Position numbers and translations under genes: made by a program | Shown: positions 1-8,714 of the stretch, piece after piece | Numbering within the stretch: position 1 is the stretch's first letter | Layout: each line of letters begins with the position of its first letter | Assembly: GCA_964492105.1 (NCBI GenBank) | Contig: CAZBJB010000010.1 | Coordinates: forward strand, 1-34,085 | Direction of reading: 5' to 3' | Origin: JAUZQZ01 sp964492105 | GTDB lineage: Bacteria; Pseudomonadota; Zetaproteobacteria; Mariprofundales; Mariprofundaceae | Length of the DNA: 34,085 nucleotides | Notes under the pieces: generated by a model | Databases searched by the model: none | Told to the model about the DNA's origin: nothing | What the model saw: the letters and a program-made list of their open reading frames with translations, nothing else

Positions 1-242
1 CGTTGCGCTTCTGCTTCAATATCCGGCTCAAGAGCTAACAGACCCGGCTGATGGTAAAGAATGCCATCAATCCGATCCGTCAACGCACCCCATCGCTCGC
101 GTGGAATTGAATAATGGCTTCCAAGATTCAGCAGGGTGTGTTGTCTGACCATCTTCCCGATGCGTGTGCTCTCCACCAATCGATATGATTTGTAGATGGA
201 GCCATCGCTCTTTCGCTGGGTGGTCGTTTGGCGGATATACAT
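1..242 (-). CDS. IS1634-family transposase, N-terminal part (cut by window edge)
   Basis: Reading the minus strand from an ATG at 240-242 gives an open frame of 80 codons that runs off the left edge. It starts MYIRQTTTQRKSDGSIYKSY and continues with RLVES, VRQHTLLNLG and a PRERWGAL segment. These features (short beta-rich start, RLVES, a TLLNLG motif, then a helix with a Trp) are what I know from N-termini of IS1634-family DDE transposases; the catalytic residues would lie beyond the edge. No convincing Shine-Dalgarno sequence precedes the ATG. The terminal inverted repeat should lie between 243 and 484, but I could not identify it with certainty. Whether the whole gene is intact cannot be judged here. 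Confidence 0.72.
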   Translation of the reverse strand, partial: MYIRQTTTQRKSDGSIYKSYRLVESTRIGKMVRQHTLLNLGSHYSIPRERWGALTDRIDGILYHQPGLLALEPDIEAEAQ

Positions 243-484
243 AAGGGCAGGACTGCCACCTGAAAACCCGGAATGTCAATGGCAAATGACACGAACATGG
301 CACTACAAAGCAAACCGGAGACAGGAATCGTTGTTTTACAACGGTTTTACAGGTGAAAATCCGTGTTTTTGATGATTTTATGCCAAAGATGGGCTATGGA
401 TAAGGTACATCAGAGAGTTTTGTAGTAACGAAAATTCCTTATGAATAAAGATGTTGCGAATGAAGGGTATCGCCAAAACACGCC
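243..484. other. Intergenic stretch between the transposase start and gcvPB stop
   Basis: No credible gene is seen. It should contain the end of the IS1634-like element. A short inverted pair (ACTACAAA near 302 and TTTGTAGT near 420) and a tandem GTTTTACA at 333 and 344 are the only structures noticed. No obvious rho-independent terminator follows gcvPB. Confidence 0.4.
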
Positions 485-1993
485 TCACTGCATACGTTGC
501 GCCACAGCTTCGTCACACCACACCAGCACGGGCTTTCTTGCGGCTTGCGTTTCATCCAAGCGCCGACGAATGGACATCATCGGCGCGGCATGAATAGCCT
601 CAATATCGCCTTCCTCACATTGTTTGGCGATTTCCAGCATCGCATCGCAGAAGGCATCCAGCGTATTCTTTGATTCGGTCTCGGTCGGTTCGATCAGCAT
701 CGCACCGTGTACGATCAGCGGGAAATAGACGGTCATCGGGTGGAAGCCCAGATCAATCAGGCGCTTGGCAATATCCAGCGTTTTTACGCCGTGTTTGTTC
801 TGGATTTCATCGGTGAGCAGGCATTCGTGTTTGCACAAGCCGGGGAACGGCACATGGTAGGCATCACGAAGACGCACACGTACATAGTTGGCATTGAGTA
901 CCGCATCTTCGGCAATCTTGTGTAAATGTTCACGGCCAAACGCGGCGATATAGGCTGCTGCGCGCAATAGCACGCCCGTTTGTCCGATGCTGCCGAACAC
1001 CGGGCCGATACTCTGTTTGTCTGTTTGGATGATATGGTAGTGATCTCCATGCCGTTCAATGCGCGGTATCGGAAGATATGGAGCCAGCGTATCGTTTACG
1101 GCTACGGGGCCTGCGCCGGGGCCGCCACCGCCATGTGGTGTTGCGAAAGTCTTGTGTACATTGATGTGCAGGCAATCAATACCCATATCGCCGGGGCGTG
1201 CAATGCCGACAAGCGCATTCAGGTTGGCGCCATCGCCATAAACCAGACCGCCTGCTTCATGCACCAGATAGCAGATTTCGGCGATATCCGACTCAAACAT
1301 GCCGGTAGTGTTCGGATTGGTCAGCATCAGCGCTGCGGTTTCGTCATCCAGATGTTCCTTGAGCACATCCAGATCAATACGACCATTGGATGCGGACTTG
1401 ATTTCCACCGTGTGCATACCCGCCAGTACCGCACTGGCCGGATTGGTGCCATGCGCAGAATCGGGGACTAGCACCTTGCGCCGTTTCATACCGCCGCGCG
1501 AATCATGATAAGCGCGAATCATCATCATGCCAGCGAGTTCTCCATGTGCGCCTGCCGCCGGTTGCAAGGTCACATGCGGTAATCCTGCAATGTCACCCAA
1601 CCATGTTTGCAACTCATAGAGTAGCGCCAGCACGCCCTGCACCGAATCCTCCGGCTGGTCGGGGTGGACATGGGCCAGACCCGGCAGGCGAACCACCTGC
1701 TCATTAACGCGCGGATTGTATTTCATCGTGCAGGAACCGAGTGGGTAAAAGCCTGTTTCAATACCATGATTCCACTGGGAGAGTCGTACAAAATGGCGCA
1801 CCGCTTCCGGTTCCGAAAGGCCGGGGATATTTGTGGGTGCTTTACGCGCAAATGTTTTCAACCCCGTCGGAACATCGCCCGCCACACCCGGCAAACTAAT
1901 GGACTCGGCTGCGATGGGTTCTGTTTCTCCGGGCACATGCTCAAACAGCAATGGTTCTTCATGCTGAATACCGGAGGTTGCGGAATATTTCAT
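485..1993 (-). CDS. gcvPB: Glycine dehydrogenase (decarboxylating) subunit 2 (P-protein, C-terminal half)
   Basis: This is the PLP-carrying half of the P-protein of the glycine cleavage system, 502 residues. P-protein decarboxylates glycine and passes the aminomethyl group to the lipoyl arm of GcvH. The PLP-lysine motif is clear in the middle of the protein (NVHKTFATPHGGGGPG), and the sequence also has the substrate-binding segment GSCTMKYNPR near residue 90 and LTNPNTTG in the centre. The start codon overlaps the stop of gcvPA by 4 bp (ATGA), the usual arrangement for the two-subunit form. It is the last gene of the folD-gcvT-gcvH-gcvPA-gcvPB unit. Length and motifs are normal for the family, so I see no sign of decay. 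Confidence 0.97.
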   Translation of the reverse strand: MKYSATSGIQHEEPLLFEHVPGETEPIAAESISLPGVAGDVPTGLKTFARKAPTNIPGLSEPEAVRHFVRLSQWNHGIETGFYPLGSCTMKYNPRVNEQVVRLPGLAHVHPDQPEDSVQGVLALLYELQTWLGDIAGLPHVTLQPAAGAHGELAGMMMIRAYHDSRGGMKRRKVLVPDSAHGTNPASAVLAGMHTVEIKSASNGRIDLDVLKEHLDDETAALMLTNPNTTGMFESDIAEICYLVHEAGGLVYGDGANLNALVGIARPGDMGIDCLHINVHKTFATPHGGGGPGAGPVAVNDTLAPYLPIPRIERHGDHYHIIQTDKQSIGPVFGSIGQTGVLLRAAAYIAAFGREHLHKIAEDAVLNANYVRVRLRDAYHVPFPGLCKHECLLTDEIQNKHGVKTLDIAKRLIDLGFHPMTVYFPLIVHGAMLIEPTETESKNTLDAFCDAMLEIAKQCEEGDIEAIHAAPMMSIRRRLDETQAARKPVLVWCDEAVAQRMQ

Positions 1994-3381
1994 GCTGCCG
2001 CCTCCAGTGCCTGAAGATATGCGGTGATATCATCTTCCTCGATCATTTCCGTCGCGGCGACCAGCAGGTGGCGGGGTTCGGCTACACCATCCAGTTGTTC
2101 CAGTGGGATCCCCGCAAAAATATTTCGTCTGGTCGATTCGTCCATAAAGTGATTTCGCGCCGCCTGATCGGCGAAAGACAAGACAGTTTCATTGTAATGC
2201 GCGCCGGGCGCCGCCTGCACATGCGTGGGCAGTCCCTTGATAAGCCGGTGCAGTGCGGCAGTTGAATGCCGGGCAACTGTTTCCAGCCCCGCATCGCCCA
2301 TCAATGTCATATAAGTAGCCGCAGCCGTACACATCAACCCCTGATTGGAGCAGATGTTGCTGGTCGCCTTCTCCCGGCGAATATGCTGTTCACGGGTGGA
2401 CAGGGTCAGCACAAAACCGCGTTTACCGTCCAAATCCTCCGTCATACCACACACGCGCCCCGGCATCTGCCGGACGTATTGCTGCTTGCAGGTAAACAGG
2501 CCCAGATGCGGGCCACCGAATCCCATCGGGATGCCCAGCGACTGGCCGGAACCGACGGCGATATCCGCGCCGTATGCACCTGGCGGATCAATCAGGGCGA
2601 AAGCGGTCGCATCGGAAAAAGCGACGACCAGCAGACACTTGTGCGCATCGCAGGCCGTGCGCAGCGGCATTAGATCGTACACCGATCCGTAGAAATCGGG
2701 ATATTGGACGATGACGCATGCGGTCCGGTCATCCAGTGCCTTGATAACTGCATCAAGGTCAGTGCCGAAGTAAGAATGGAGACAGTTTACTTTCTCCGGG
2801 CCGAAAAAGTGAAACTGCCCCCTTTTTACTTCTACATACTTGCCATCAAGGCGGGAGATGTAGTTTCTCGTGACGGCGCGGTAGCGTGGATTGACCGATC
2901 CCGCCATGACCACGCGGGATTTGCGCGTGATCCGCCGGGCCATCAAGGCCGCCTCGGCCACCGAGGTGGCTGCGTCATACATTGAGGCATTGGATACCTC
3001 CATGCCGGTCAGCCGCGCAATCATGGTCTGGAATTCAAACAGCGTTTGCAGCGTACCCTGTGCGATTTCCGGCTGGTAGGGCGTATAGGCAGTTAAAAAT
3101 TCACCGCGCGAGATGACATAATCCACGACGGCGGGCACAAAGTGATAATATGTTCCGTTCCCCAGAAAACAGCGGGTGTTGCCGGCATGCCGGTTGGTTT
3201 CCGCAGCCTTGGTGAATTTGCGTACAATGCCCGCCTCGGAGAGTGCATCCGGCAGATTTAGGCTGCCGGGATCACGATGAAATTCTGCGGGGATATCGGC
3301 AAACAGATCGCACATACCGTCAACGCCAATGGTTTCCAGCATGGCTTGTCTGTCAGCGTCGGTATTTGAAAGAAACCTCAT
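1990..3381 (-). CDS. gcvPA: Glycine dehydrogenase (decarboxylating) subunit 1 (P-protein, N-terminal half)
   Basis: N-terminal half of the split P-protein, which pairs with GcvPB to form the decarboxylase. The protein begins MRFLSNTDADRQAMLETIG, and has the family segments GNGTYYHFVPAVV, TAYTPYQPEIAQGTLQ and LTGMEVSNASMYD, then a Gly-rich stretch GIPMGFGGPHLG. I place the start at the ATG at 3379-3381: an in-frame GTG at 3409-3411 would add ten residues (PLCLGSKRF) not typical of the family. The subunit form (two genes rather than one about 950-residue GcvP) is known from archaea, Firmicutes and several gammaproteobacterial lineages. Its last codons overlap gcvPB by 4 bp, so translation of the two subunits is probably coupled. 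Confidence 0.96.
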   Translation of the reverse strand: MRFLSNTDADRQAMLETIGVDGMCDLFADIPAEFHRDPGSLNLPDALSEAGIVRKFTKAAETNRHAGNTRCFLGNGTYYHFVPAVVDYVISRGEFLTAYTPYQPEIAQGTLQTLFEFQTMIARLTGMEVSNASMYDAATSVAEAALMARRITRKSRVVMAGSVNPRYRAVTRNYISRLDGKYVEVKRGQFHFFGPEKVNCLHSYFGTDLDAVIKALDDRTACVIVQYPDFYGSVYDLMPLRTACDAHKCLLVVAFSDATAFALIDPPGAYGADIAVGSGQSLGIPMGFGGPHLGLFTCKQQYVRQMPGRVCGMTEDLDGKRGFVLTLSTREQHIRREKATSNICSNQGLMCTAAATYMTLMGDAGLETVARHSTAALHRLIKGLPTHVQAAPGAHYNETVLSFADQAARNHFMDESTRRNIFAGIPLEQLDGVAEPRHLLVAATEMIEEDDITAYLQALEAAA

Positions 3382-3444
3382 AAATCTTTTGCTGCCAAGG
3401 CACAAGGGCACAGAGATTTCTTTTGTATCCTGGTAGCTTGGTGG

Positions 3445-3819
3445 TTATTCCTCCAGAAAGGTATCGTATTCCCCGCTGGTCAGCAGTTCGACCGTATCGC
3501 CGCTCATCTTTACCCTGGCGATCCAGCCTGTGCCATATGGATCGGTGTTCATGGCCTCGGGTCTGGATTCAAGCAATTCATTGACTTCAATCACGTTGCC
3601 CGCTACCGGCGTGTAGAGATCGGATACGGCCTTGACCGATTCAACCACGGCATAGGCTTCACCGGCATCCAGCGTGCGGCCAATATCCGGCAGTTCGACA
3701 AATACGATGTCACCAAGGGCTTCCTGTGCATGGTTCGTGATACCGAATGTCGCCGCAGCACCTTCGATGCGCGTCCATTCATGCTCTTTGGTATACTTTA
3801 AATCAACGGGAATCGTCAT
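3445..3819 (-). CDS. gcvH: Glycine cleavage system H protein
   Basis: Lipoyl carrier of the glycine cleavage system, 124 residues, the family's usual size. The lipoylated lysine is Lys63 in VVESVKAVSD, and the family opening KYTKEHEWTR is present near residue 8. It carries the aminomethyl group from GcvPA/PB to GcvT and the reduced lipoamide to the L protein (Lpd), which is not encoded in this window. A Shine-Dalgarno GGAGAG lies just upstream of the ATG at 3817-3819. It is separated from gcvT by 108 bp without a gene, the largest gap in the unit, so an internal promoter is possible, though I see no clear one. No lipoate ligase or lipA/lipB gene is nearby. Confidence 0.97.
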   Translation of the reverse strand: MTIPVDLKYTKEHEWTRIEGAAATFGITNHAQEALGDIVFVELPDIGRTLDAGEAYAVVESVKAVSDLYTPVAGNVIEVNELLESRPEAMNTDPYGTGWIARVKMSGDTVELLTSGEYDTFLEE

Positions 3820-3927
3820 TGCTTACTCTCCGGATTCTTACCACGGATGACGCACAGTTCCATCAAATGAAATCAAGACAGAAATACGTTGACCTTCCTT
3901 ACGGAACATAACATCCATCGTGGTGGA

Positions 3928-5019
3928 TTATTTTCTTACGTTGCTACGTACAAAAGGCAACGCGGTGCGTCTGGCCGCGACATGTTTGCCGCGGATTGCC
4001 ACCGACCAGTCTCTCCCTGCCGCATGTTCCGGTTTCACATAAGCCAGCGCAACCCCTCCGGCCATGGGTGAGTATATGCCGGATGTAATTTCGCCACTTT
4101 CTTCACCGTCCGCGCAGACCTTGTAGTGCTCGCGCGGAATGCCGCGTTCAGTCAGCCTCAGTGCAATCAGATATTTCCGTGGCCCATCAACCTTACGGAT
4201 CGCCACGGCATTACGTCCAATGAAATTGATCTTGTCCAATTTGGTAATCCACATCAATTTTGCTTCTACGGGCGTGACTGCATCGGAAATTTCATGACCG
4301 TATAACGCATAACCCATTTCGGTGCGCAACATATCGCGTACCGCCAGCCCGATCGGCCTCGCCCCATCTGCCAGCAATCGCTTCCAGATCGTTACCGCAG
4401 TGTGGTTGGGGATATAAATCTCAAAACCATCTTCGCCGGTATAGCCGGTACGCGACACCATGGCATCACCATCCGCAATTCTTCCCTGAATAAAATGGTA
4501 ATAGCCGATGTCTTCAAGGCTGGAACTGAACAGGTGCTGGAGCAATGTCTGCGCTTTTGCACCCTGCAATGCGAGCAGCGCGGTTTCGTCAGACTCATCC
4601 GTTACCACCACATTAAAATTTGAGGCTTGCGTTTGCAAGTGTGCGACATCCTTGTGCCTGTTGGCGGCATTGATGCAGAGATAGTATTCGTTGTCCACAA
4701 GCCTGTAGGTCGTGATATCGTCCATAAAGGTGCCGGACCCGTTCAGCAGGGCGGAGTACTGTACCTGTCCATTCACCAGTCTGGACACATCGTTGGTCGT
4801 AACGTATTGCAGGAATTTGAGACTGTCCGTTCCTTTAATACGCACCTGGCCCATATGCGAAATATCGAACAACCCCGCGCCATGATCACGCACGGTATGG
4901 TATTCCTTCAGTATGCCCGACGAATATTGAACCGGCATATCGAATCCTGCAAACGGCACCATCTTGCCACCGAGTGCGATATGTTCTTCATGGAGTGGCG
5001 TTTTCGCCAGATCATGCAT
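3928..5019 (-). CDS. gcvT: Aminomethyltransferase (glycine cleavage T protein)
   Basis: T protein, 363 residues: transfers the methylene group from lipoyl-GcvH to tetrahydrofolate, forming 5,10-methylene-THF and releasing ammonia. Family segments seen include FAGFDMPVQYSSG and GLFDISHMGQ near the start, SRTGYTGEDGFEIY in the middle and the C-terminal beta-barrel segment EITSGIYSPMAGGVALAY. The start at 5019 is supported by a GGGGGA Shine-Dalgarno motif about 8 bases upstream. It overlaps the end of folD by 8 bases; FolD uses the same 5,10-methylene-THF, so the overlap fits a shared one-carbon unit. Nothing is missing from the expected architecture. Confidence 0.97.
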   Translation of the reverse strand: MHDLAKTPLHEEHIALGGKMVPFAGFDMPVQYSSGILKEYHTVRDHGAGLFDISHMGQVRIKGTDSLKFLQYVTTNDVSRLVNGQVQYSALLNGSGTFMDDITTYRLVDNEYYLCINAANRHKDVAHLQTQASNFNVVVTDESDETALLALQGAKAQTLLQHLFSSSLEDIGYYHFIQGRIADGDAMVSRTGYTGEDGFEIYIPNHTAVTIWKRLLADGARPIGLAVRDMLRTEMGYALYGHEISDAVTPVEAKLMWITKLDKINFIGRNAVAIRKVDGPRKYLIALRLTERGIPREHYKVCADGEESGEITSGIYSPMAGGVALAYVKPEHAAGRDWSVAIRGKHVAARRTALPFVRSNVRK

Positions 5020-5887
5020 GTGGTGGATCCCCCAGGTGTTCCCTGAATGCCTGTACCGTATTGGTCAGCAGCATGGTAATGGTCATCGGCCCCACGCCGC
5101 CGGGTACCGGCGTGATCCACGCGGCACGTTTAGCGGCCTCATCAAACACCACATCACCGGTCAGGGAACCATCATCGGTCCGGTTGATACCGACATCAAT
5201 GACGATGGCACCGGGTTTAATCCATTCACCCTTGACCAGGCCCGGTTTTCCGGCCGCAGCGACCACGATATCAGCGCGTTCGATATGTTGCCGTAAATTC
5301 CGTGTAAACTTGTGGGTTACAGTGACTGTGGCGCCTGCCAGCAGCAGTTCCATGGTCATGGGACGGCCCACGATATTGGATGCACCAACAATGACCGCTT
5401 CCTGCCCATGCGGGTCAATGCCGGTATATTCCAGTAATTTCATGCAGCCAAACGGCGTGCAGGATCGAAGCGCTGGCATGCGCGCGGTCAAACGCCCGAT
5501 ATTATACGGGTGAAAGCCATCCACATCTTTTCCCGGATCAATAGCTTCAATGATCGCTTCCGGATCAATGTGTTCGGGTACCGGCATTTGAACCAGAATG
5601 CCATCCACTGTCGGGTCGGCGTTAAGTTCCGCAATCAGGCCCAACAAATGCTGCTGGCTTGTTTCAGCGGGCAGGGTTTGTGAAAAAGCAGCTGATTCGA
5701 TACCGACATCTATACACGCCTTCTTCTTGTTGCGTACGTAGATCCGTGAAGCAGGGTCTTCGCCTGCCAGAATGACCGCCAGTCCAGGCGGTCGCCCGTG
5801 TTTGGCTGCCAGTTCCGCGATGTTGCATCTGAGTATTTCCCGCAAGTTTCCGGAAAGTACCCGGCCATCAAGTATCCGTGCCATCAT
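5012..5887 (-). CDS. folD: Bifunctional methylenetetrahydrofolate dehydrogenase / methenyl-THF cyclohydrolase
   Basis: FolD, 291 residues, interconverts 5,10-methylene-THF, 5,10-methenyl-THF and 10-formyl-THF with NADP(H). Motifs: YVRNKKKAC with the catalytic Lys near residue 55, DGILVQMPVPEHI, then DVDGFHPYNIGRL, and the nucleotide-binding segment VIVGASNIVGRP. The end has PVPGGVGPMTI, diagnostic for the family. Start is one of two adjacent ATGs at 5882-5887. The gene lies 93 bp from the end of hpnN and overlaps gcvT, so it leads a folD-gcv run that makes and processes one-carbon units. Transcription may read through from the arg-prmC-hpnN genes upstream; I found no certain promoter in the 93-bp gap. 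Confidence 0.97.
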   Translation of the reverse strand: MMARILDGRVLSGNLREILRCNIAELAAKHGRPPGLAVILAGEDPASRIYVRNKKKACIDVGIESAAFSQTLPAETSQQHLLGLIAELNADPTVDGILVQMPVPEHIDPEAIIEAIDPGKDVDGFHPYNIGRLTARMPALRSCTPFGCMKLLEYTGIDPHGQEAVIVGASNIVGRPMTMELLLAGATVTVTHKFTRNLRQHIERADIVVAAAGKPGLVKGEWIKPGAIVIDVGINRTDDGSLTGDVVFDEAAKRAAWITPVPGGVGPMTITMLLTNTVQAFREHLGDPPHA

Positions 5888-5980
5888 ATCCGCAGATTGT
5901 TGCAGGAAGTGCCTTCGCCGACAATCATGCCTGTGTGAGGAATCCGCATGCCGCGTTTGATGAGGGGAACCTGGAAAATA

Positions 5981-8692
5981 TCATGCCTCCTGTGCCTGCC
6001 GGCTTTTATTGTTCAATCCATTCAGCGACAGCAGGGCTGGTTGCACAACCAGCACGCATACAAGCACTATGCTCAGCGCAATCGTTAATGTCATCCCGAG
6101 GCTGGTCATGGCCTTGTCACCGGAGATAGCCAGACTACCGAATGAGCACAGGGTGGTCAGCGCTGAAAATAATACGGCCTTCGGCGTGGCGCTGGCAAAG
6201 AGGCCGTCAACACCCTCCATACGTTGACGTAGCGCCATATAGATCCCGTAGGAAACGCCCAGTCCGGCAAGCAACGGAACCACGATGACATTGGCCAGAT
6301 TGAGAGACATGCCGAACAGATTCATCATGGCTGCGGTCAACAGCGTTGCCAGCAGTAGCGGGGCAAGGACGCCGATGCAGTATCGGATGCTTCTGAGACT
6401 GAGCGCCAGCAGGATGGCGACACACACGAAGGCTATGGTGCTGGCCTGACGGAATGCTGCTGCCACGGCATGACCGCCCGCGACCATCATCACAGGGTCG
6501 CCGCTGGCCCGCGGGGCGAGACGCTGAATTTGCTGTACAAAGTGTTCCATGTTGCCGGGTTTATCCAGATTGAGCCTGGAATAAACCTGTATCAGCCTTC
6601 TGCCGTTGGTGGTCAGAAAGCGTTGTTTTAATGATTGGGGCAGTGTATCCACGGTGATGGTTTCCGGCGTTAGCGAGGCGGCAAGCAAGCTGATTTGTCG
6701 AACCAGCCCTTGCATCAACATTCTTTCCAACGCAAACGGCATCCCCGTATCGCGGGCGGAACGATGCAGGAAGTCCCTGATGCTGCGCGACAGGGCATCG
6801 GCATGCCGGGCGAGCCGAGTGTCCGCATGGGTGCGCCCGTACGTGTCTAATATCCGCATCATTCGACCGAGGGCTTCATGGATGGCAGCGAAACCGGATG
6901 CGGCATCTTTCGTCACATGCAGCGTAAACGGTGGCAGGATCATGGTCAAATCCTCAATACTGGCGAGTTTTTCGGCCTGGTGTTCGGGGATCAGACTATT
7001 CAGTGTCACCACGTGTGCGACGCTGCTTTGATGACGCAGGGACGTGATCAGTTTCTCTGCGCTATCCCCATCCTTCGCCAGAATTTCAATAGCGTAGGGT
7101 GATGCCTTGGATGCCCTGGCCAGATCCCTGAAGGTCTTGACGGCGGGTTCATTTGCATTCAGCAGATGCAGCGGATTAAAATCAAATGTCAGATGCAGGG
7201 CGGGTAAGACCGCGACGCATGCGATAAGGATGGCCATACAGGTAATGGCACGCGCATGTGTGGAAATCCATGCGGCCATGCATCCATCTCTTGAACGCCC
7301 ATTCTCCGAACGTCTTTCTTTCGAACAAGCGGGCAATGCATCCACCGAATGCCGCGCATCTGGCAAACGCATCAATCCCATCAGTGCAGGCAGTACGGTG
7401 AGGGTAGCGACAAGCGCCAATACCATGCCGCCGCCGGCAATGATACCCAGGTCGGCAAGGCCCTTGTATGCCGTCGGAGTGAAGGCGAGGAACCCGGCCG
7501 CTGCGGCTGTGGCGGACACCGTCATGGCCGTACCCTGCCCGGCTGCGGTGCGATGGATGGCGTCCGTAGCACTGGCGCCCCGTGCGGATTGCCGTCGACA
7601 GTGCATACCAAACTGAATACCGAAATCCACGCCCATGCCGATAAACAGTACCGCGAAGGAAATGGAAATAACATTCAGCGGCGCAGTGGCAAACAGAGCG
7701 AATGCGGTCGTCCATATAAGGCTCATGGCTAGCGTCAGGGCGACCGCCAGCAGCATGCGAATATTCCTGAGTGCAATAAACAGCAGCAGCAGAATCAGGG
7801 CGCTGGCCAGCGACGTTGCCAGCCCGGCCGCGCGTATGGAACCCTGCAATTGCACATAATCCAGCATGGCGGAACCGGTCAGGCGCACGCGGATGCCATG
7901 GCCAGGTGTCAACCCCAATGCAGGAATGGCCTTCTGGATGGCTACGATGGCCTGTCCCGCGGGTTGAATGGCATCCCTGTTCATGTGCGGCGTGATCTCA
8001 ATGATACGCCGGTGCGGATCCATGGCAGCGGTATCGCCCGCCATGATACCGCGCCACGGGAAAATAAAGAAACGGTGTTGCTCGACGGCGGTGATGGCCG
8101 CGCGCCACGCGTCAAACATACGGGCCAGCGTTAAGCTTTCATTCGGAGCGTCAGACAAGCCATGTTTCAATGCCTTTTCGATGAGCTTCGCCATGCCGGG
8201 CAAGCTCGCGTTCCGTGCCAGTTGTGACAATACAGGCTGCATCGCGGTCAGCCTTCCGCTGACCGAATTGAGATCTTTCGGACTCAGGTAAAGCAGCCCG
8301 TTTTTCTGGAAAAAAGCGCTGTCGGCAGGATCGTAGAATCGGTCGGCCACATCCGGATGCCGCGAAAGCCATGCCGTGAATGTGCGTGCGGCGTATGCGG
8401 TTAAATCGGCGGTATCACCATCCATGACCACCAGCACCGTGTCGCTATGGCGTGGGAAAGCCTTTTCCAGAGCGGCGTGGTTTTTTGCGAAGGGAAGTTT
8501 CCGGGAGAGCAGGGCATTAAAATCCGTGCTGACAGCCATATGAGATACGATATATTGCACGCAACCGGCCGTGAGGAGCAGCGCACCCGCGACAATGAGC
8601 CATGCACGCGCATGGCAGAATATCGCCAGCGCCGCCAGCAGGCGCGGGTAGATGTGTTTGTGCTCAGACAATGAAGGGTTACGAAATGGCAT
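5981..8692 (-). CDS. hpnN: HpnN-type RND transporter (hopanoid-associated)
   Basis: A 903-residue membrane protein with the RND/MMPL layout: one transmembrane helix near residue 30, a periplasmic domain, five or so helices at about 285-440, then the same pattern repeated with helices near 480 and 730-890. Segments such as ISISFAVLFIGMGVDFGIQFG and its second-half counterpart IVVPLLAGLGVSYGIYMAL are the family's helix-4 regions. HpnN proteins are known to move hopanoids from the inner to the outer membrane, and I recognise this lineage by overall pattern rather than by a single motif, so a related MMPL exporter remains possible. No hopanoid synthesis gene (shc, hpnH) is in the window. It sits between prmC (22 bp gap) and folD. 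Confidence 0.8.
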   Translation of the reverse strand: MPFRNPSLSEHKHIYPRLLAALAIFCHARAWLIVAGALLLTAGCVQYIVSHMAVSTDFNALLSRKLPFAKNHAALEKAFPRHSDTVLVVMDGDTADLTAYAARTFTAWLSRHPDVADRFYDPADSAFFQKNGLLYLSPKDLNSVSGRLTAMQPVLSQLARNASLPGMAKLIEKALKHGLSDAPNESLTLARMFDAWRAAITAVEQHRFFIFPWRGIMAGDTAAMDPHRRIIEITPHMNRDAIQPAGQAIVAIQKAIPALGLTPGHGIRVRLTGSAMLDYVQLQGSIRAAGLATSLASALILLLLFIALRNIRMLLAVALTLAMSLIWTTAFALFATAPLNVISISFAVLFIGMGVDFGIQFGMHCRRQSARGASATDAIHRTAAGQGTAMTVSATAAAAGFLAFTPTAYKGLADLGIIAGGGMVLALVATLTVLPALMGLMRLPDARHSVDALPACSKERRSENGRSRDGCMAAWISTHARAITCMAILIACVAVLPALHLTFDFNPLHLLNANEPAVKTFRDLARASKASPYAIEILAKDGDSAEKLITSLRHQSSVAHVVTLNSLIPEHQAEKLASIEDLTMILPPFTLHVTKDAASGFAAIHEALGRMMRILDTYGRTHADTRLARHADALSRSIRDFLHRSARDTGMPFALERMLMQGLVRQISLLAASLTPETITVDTLPQSLKQRFLTTNGRRLIQVYSRLNLDKPGNMEHFVQQIQRLAPRASGDPVMMVAGGHAVAAAFRQASTIAFVCVAILLALSLRSIRYCIGVLAPLLLATLLTAAMMNLFGMSLNLANVIVVPLLAGLGVSYGIYMALRQRMEGVDGLFASATPKAVLFSALTTLCSFGSLAISGDKAMTSLGMTLTIALSIVLVCVLVVQPALLSLNGLNNKSRQAQEA

Positions 8693-8714
8693 GATTATTC
8701 CCGGGCGAAATTAC

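Noticed and set aside
980..1471. Plus-strand ORF of 163 codons antisense to gcvPB
   Set aside because: It lies entirely opposite a gene with clear catalytic motifs, has no family resemblance, and is a codon-bias shadow.
3820..3927. Possible glycine riboswitch ahead of gcvH, or ahead of gcvT/folD
   Set aside because: The gap of 108 bp and the 93-bp gap before folD are too short and lack a visible tandem aptamer pattern.
5888..5980. Short minus-strand frame (21 codons from an internal ATG) between hpnN and folD
   Set aside because: Its codon use looks plausible, but it has no homology I can name, ends on the folD start, and is too short to support.
6606..7616. Plus-strand ORFs of 141 and 169 codons inside hpnN
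   Set aside because: Antisense to an intact 903-codon membrane protein; no recognisable domain or initiation signals.
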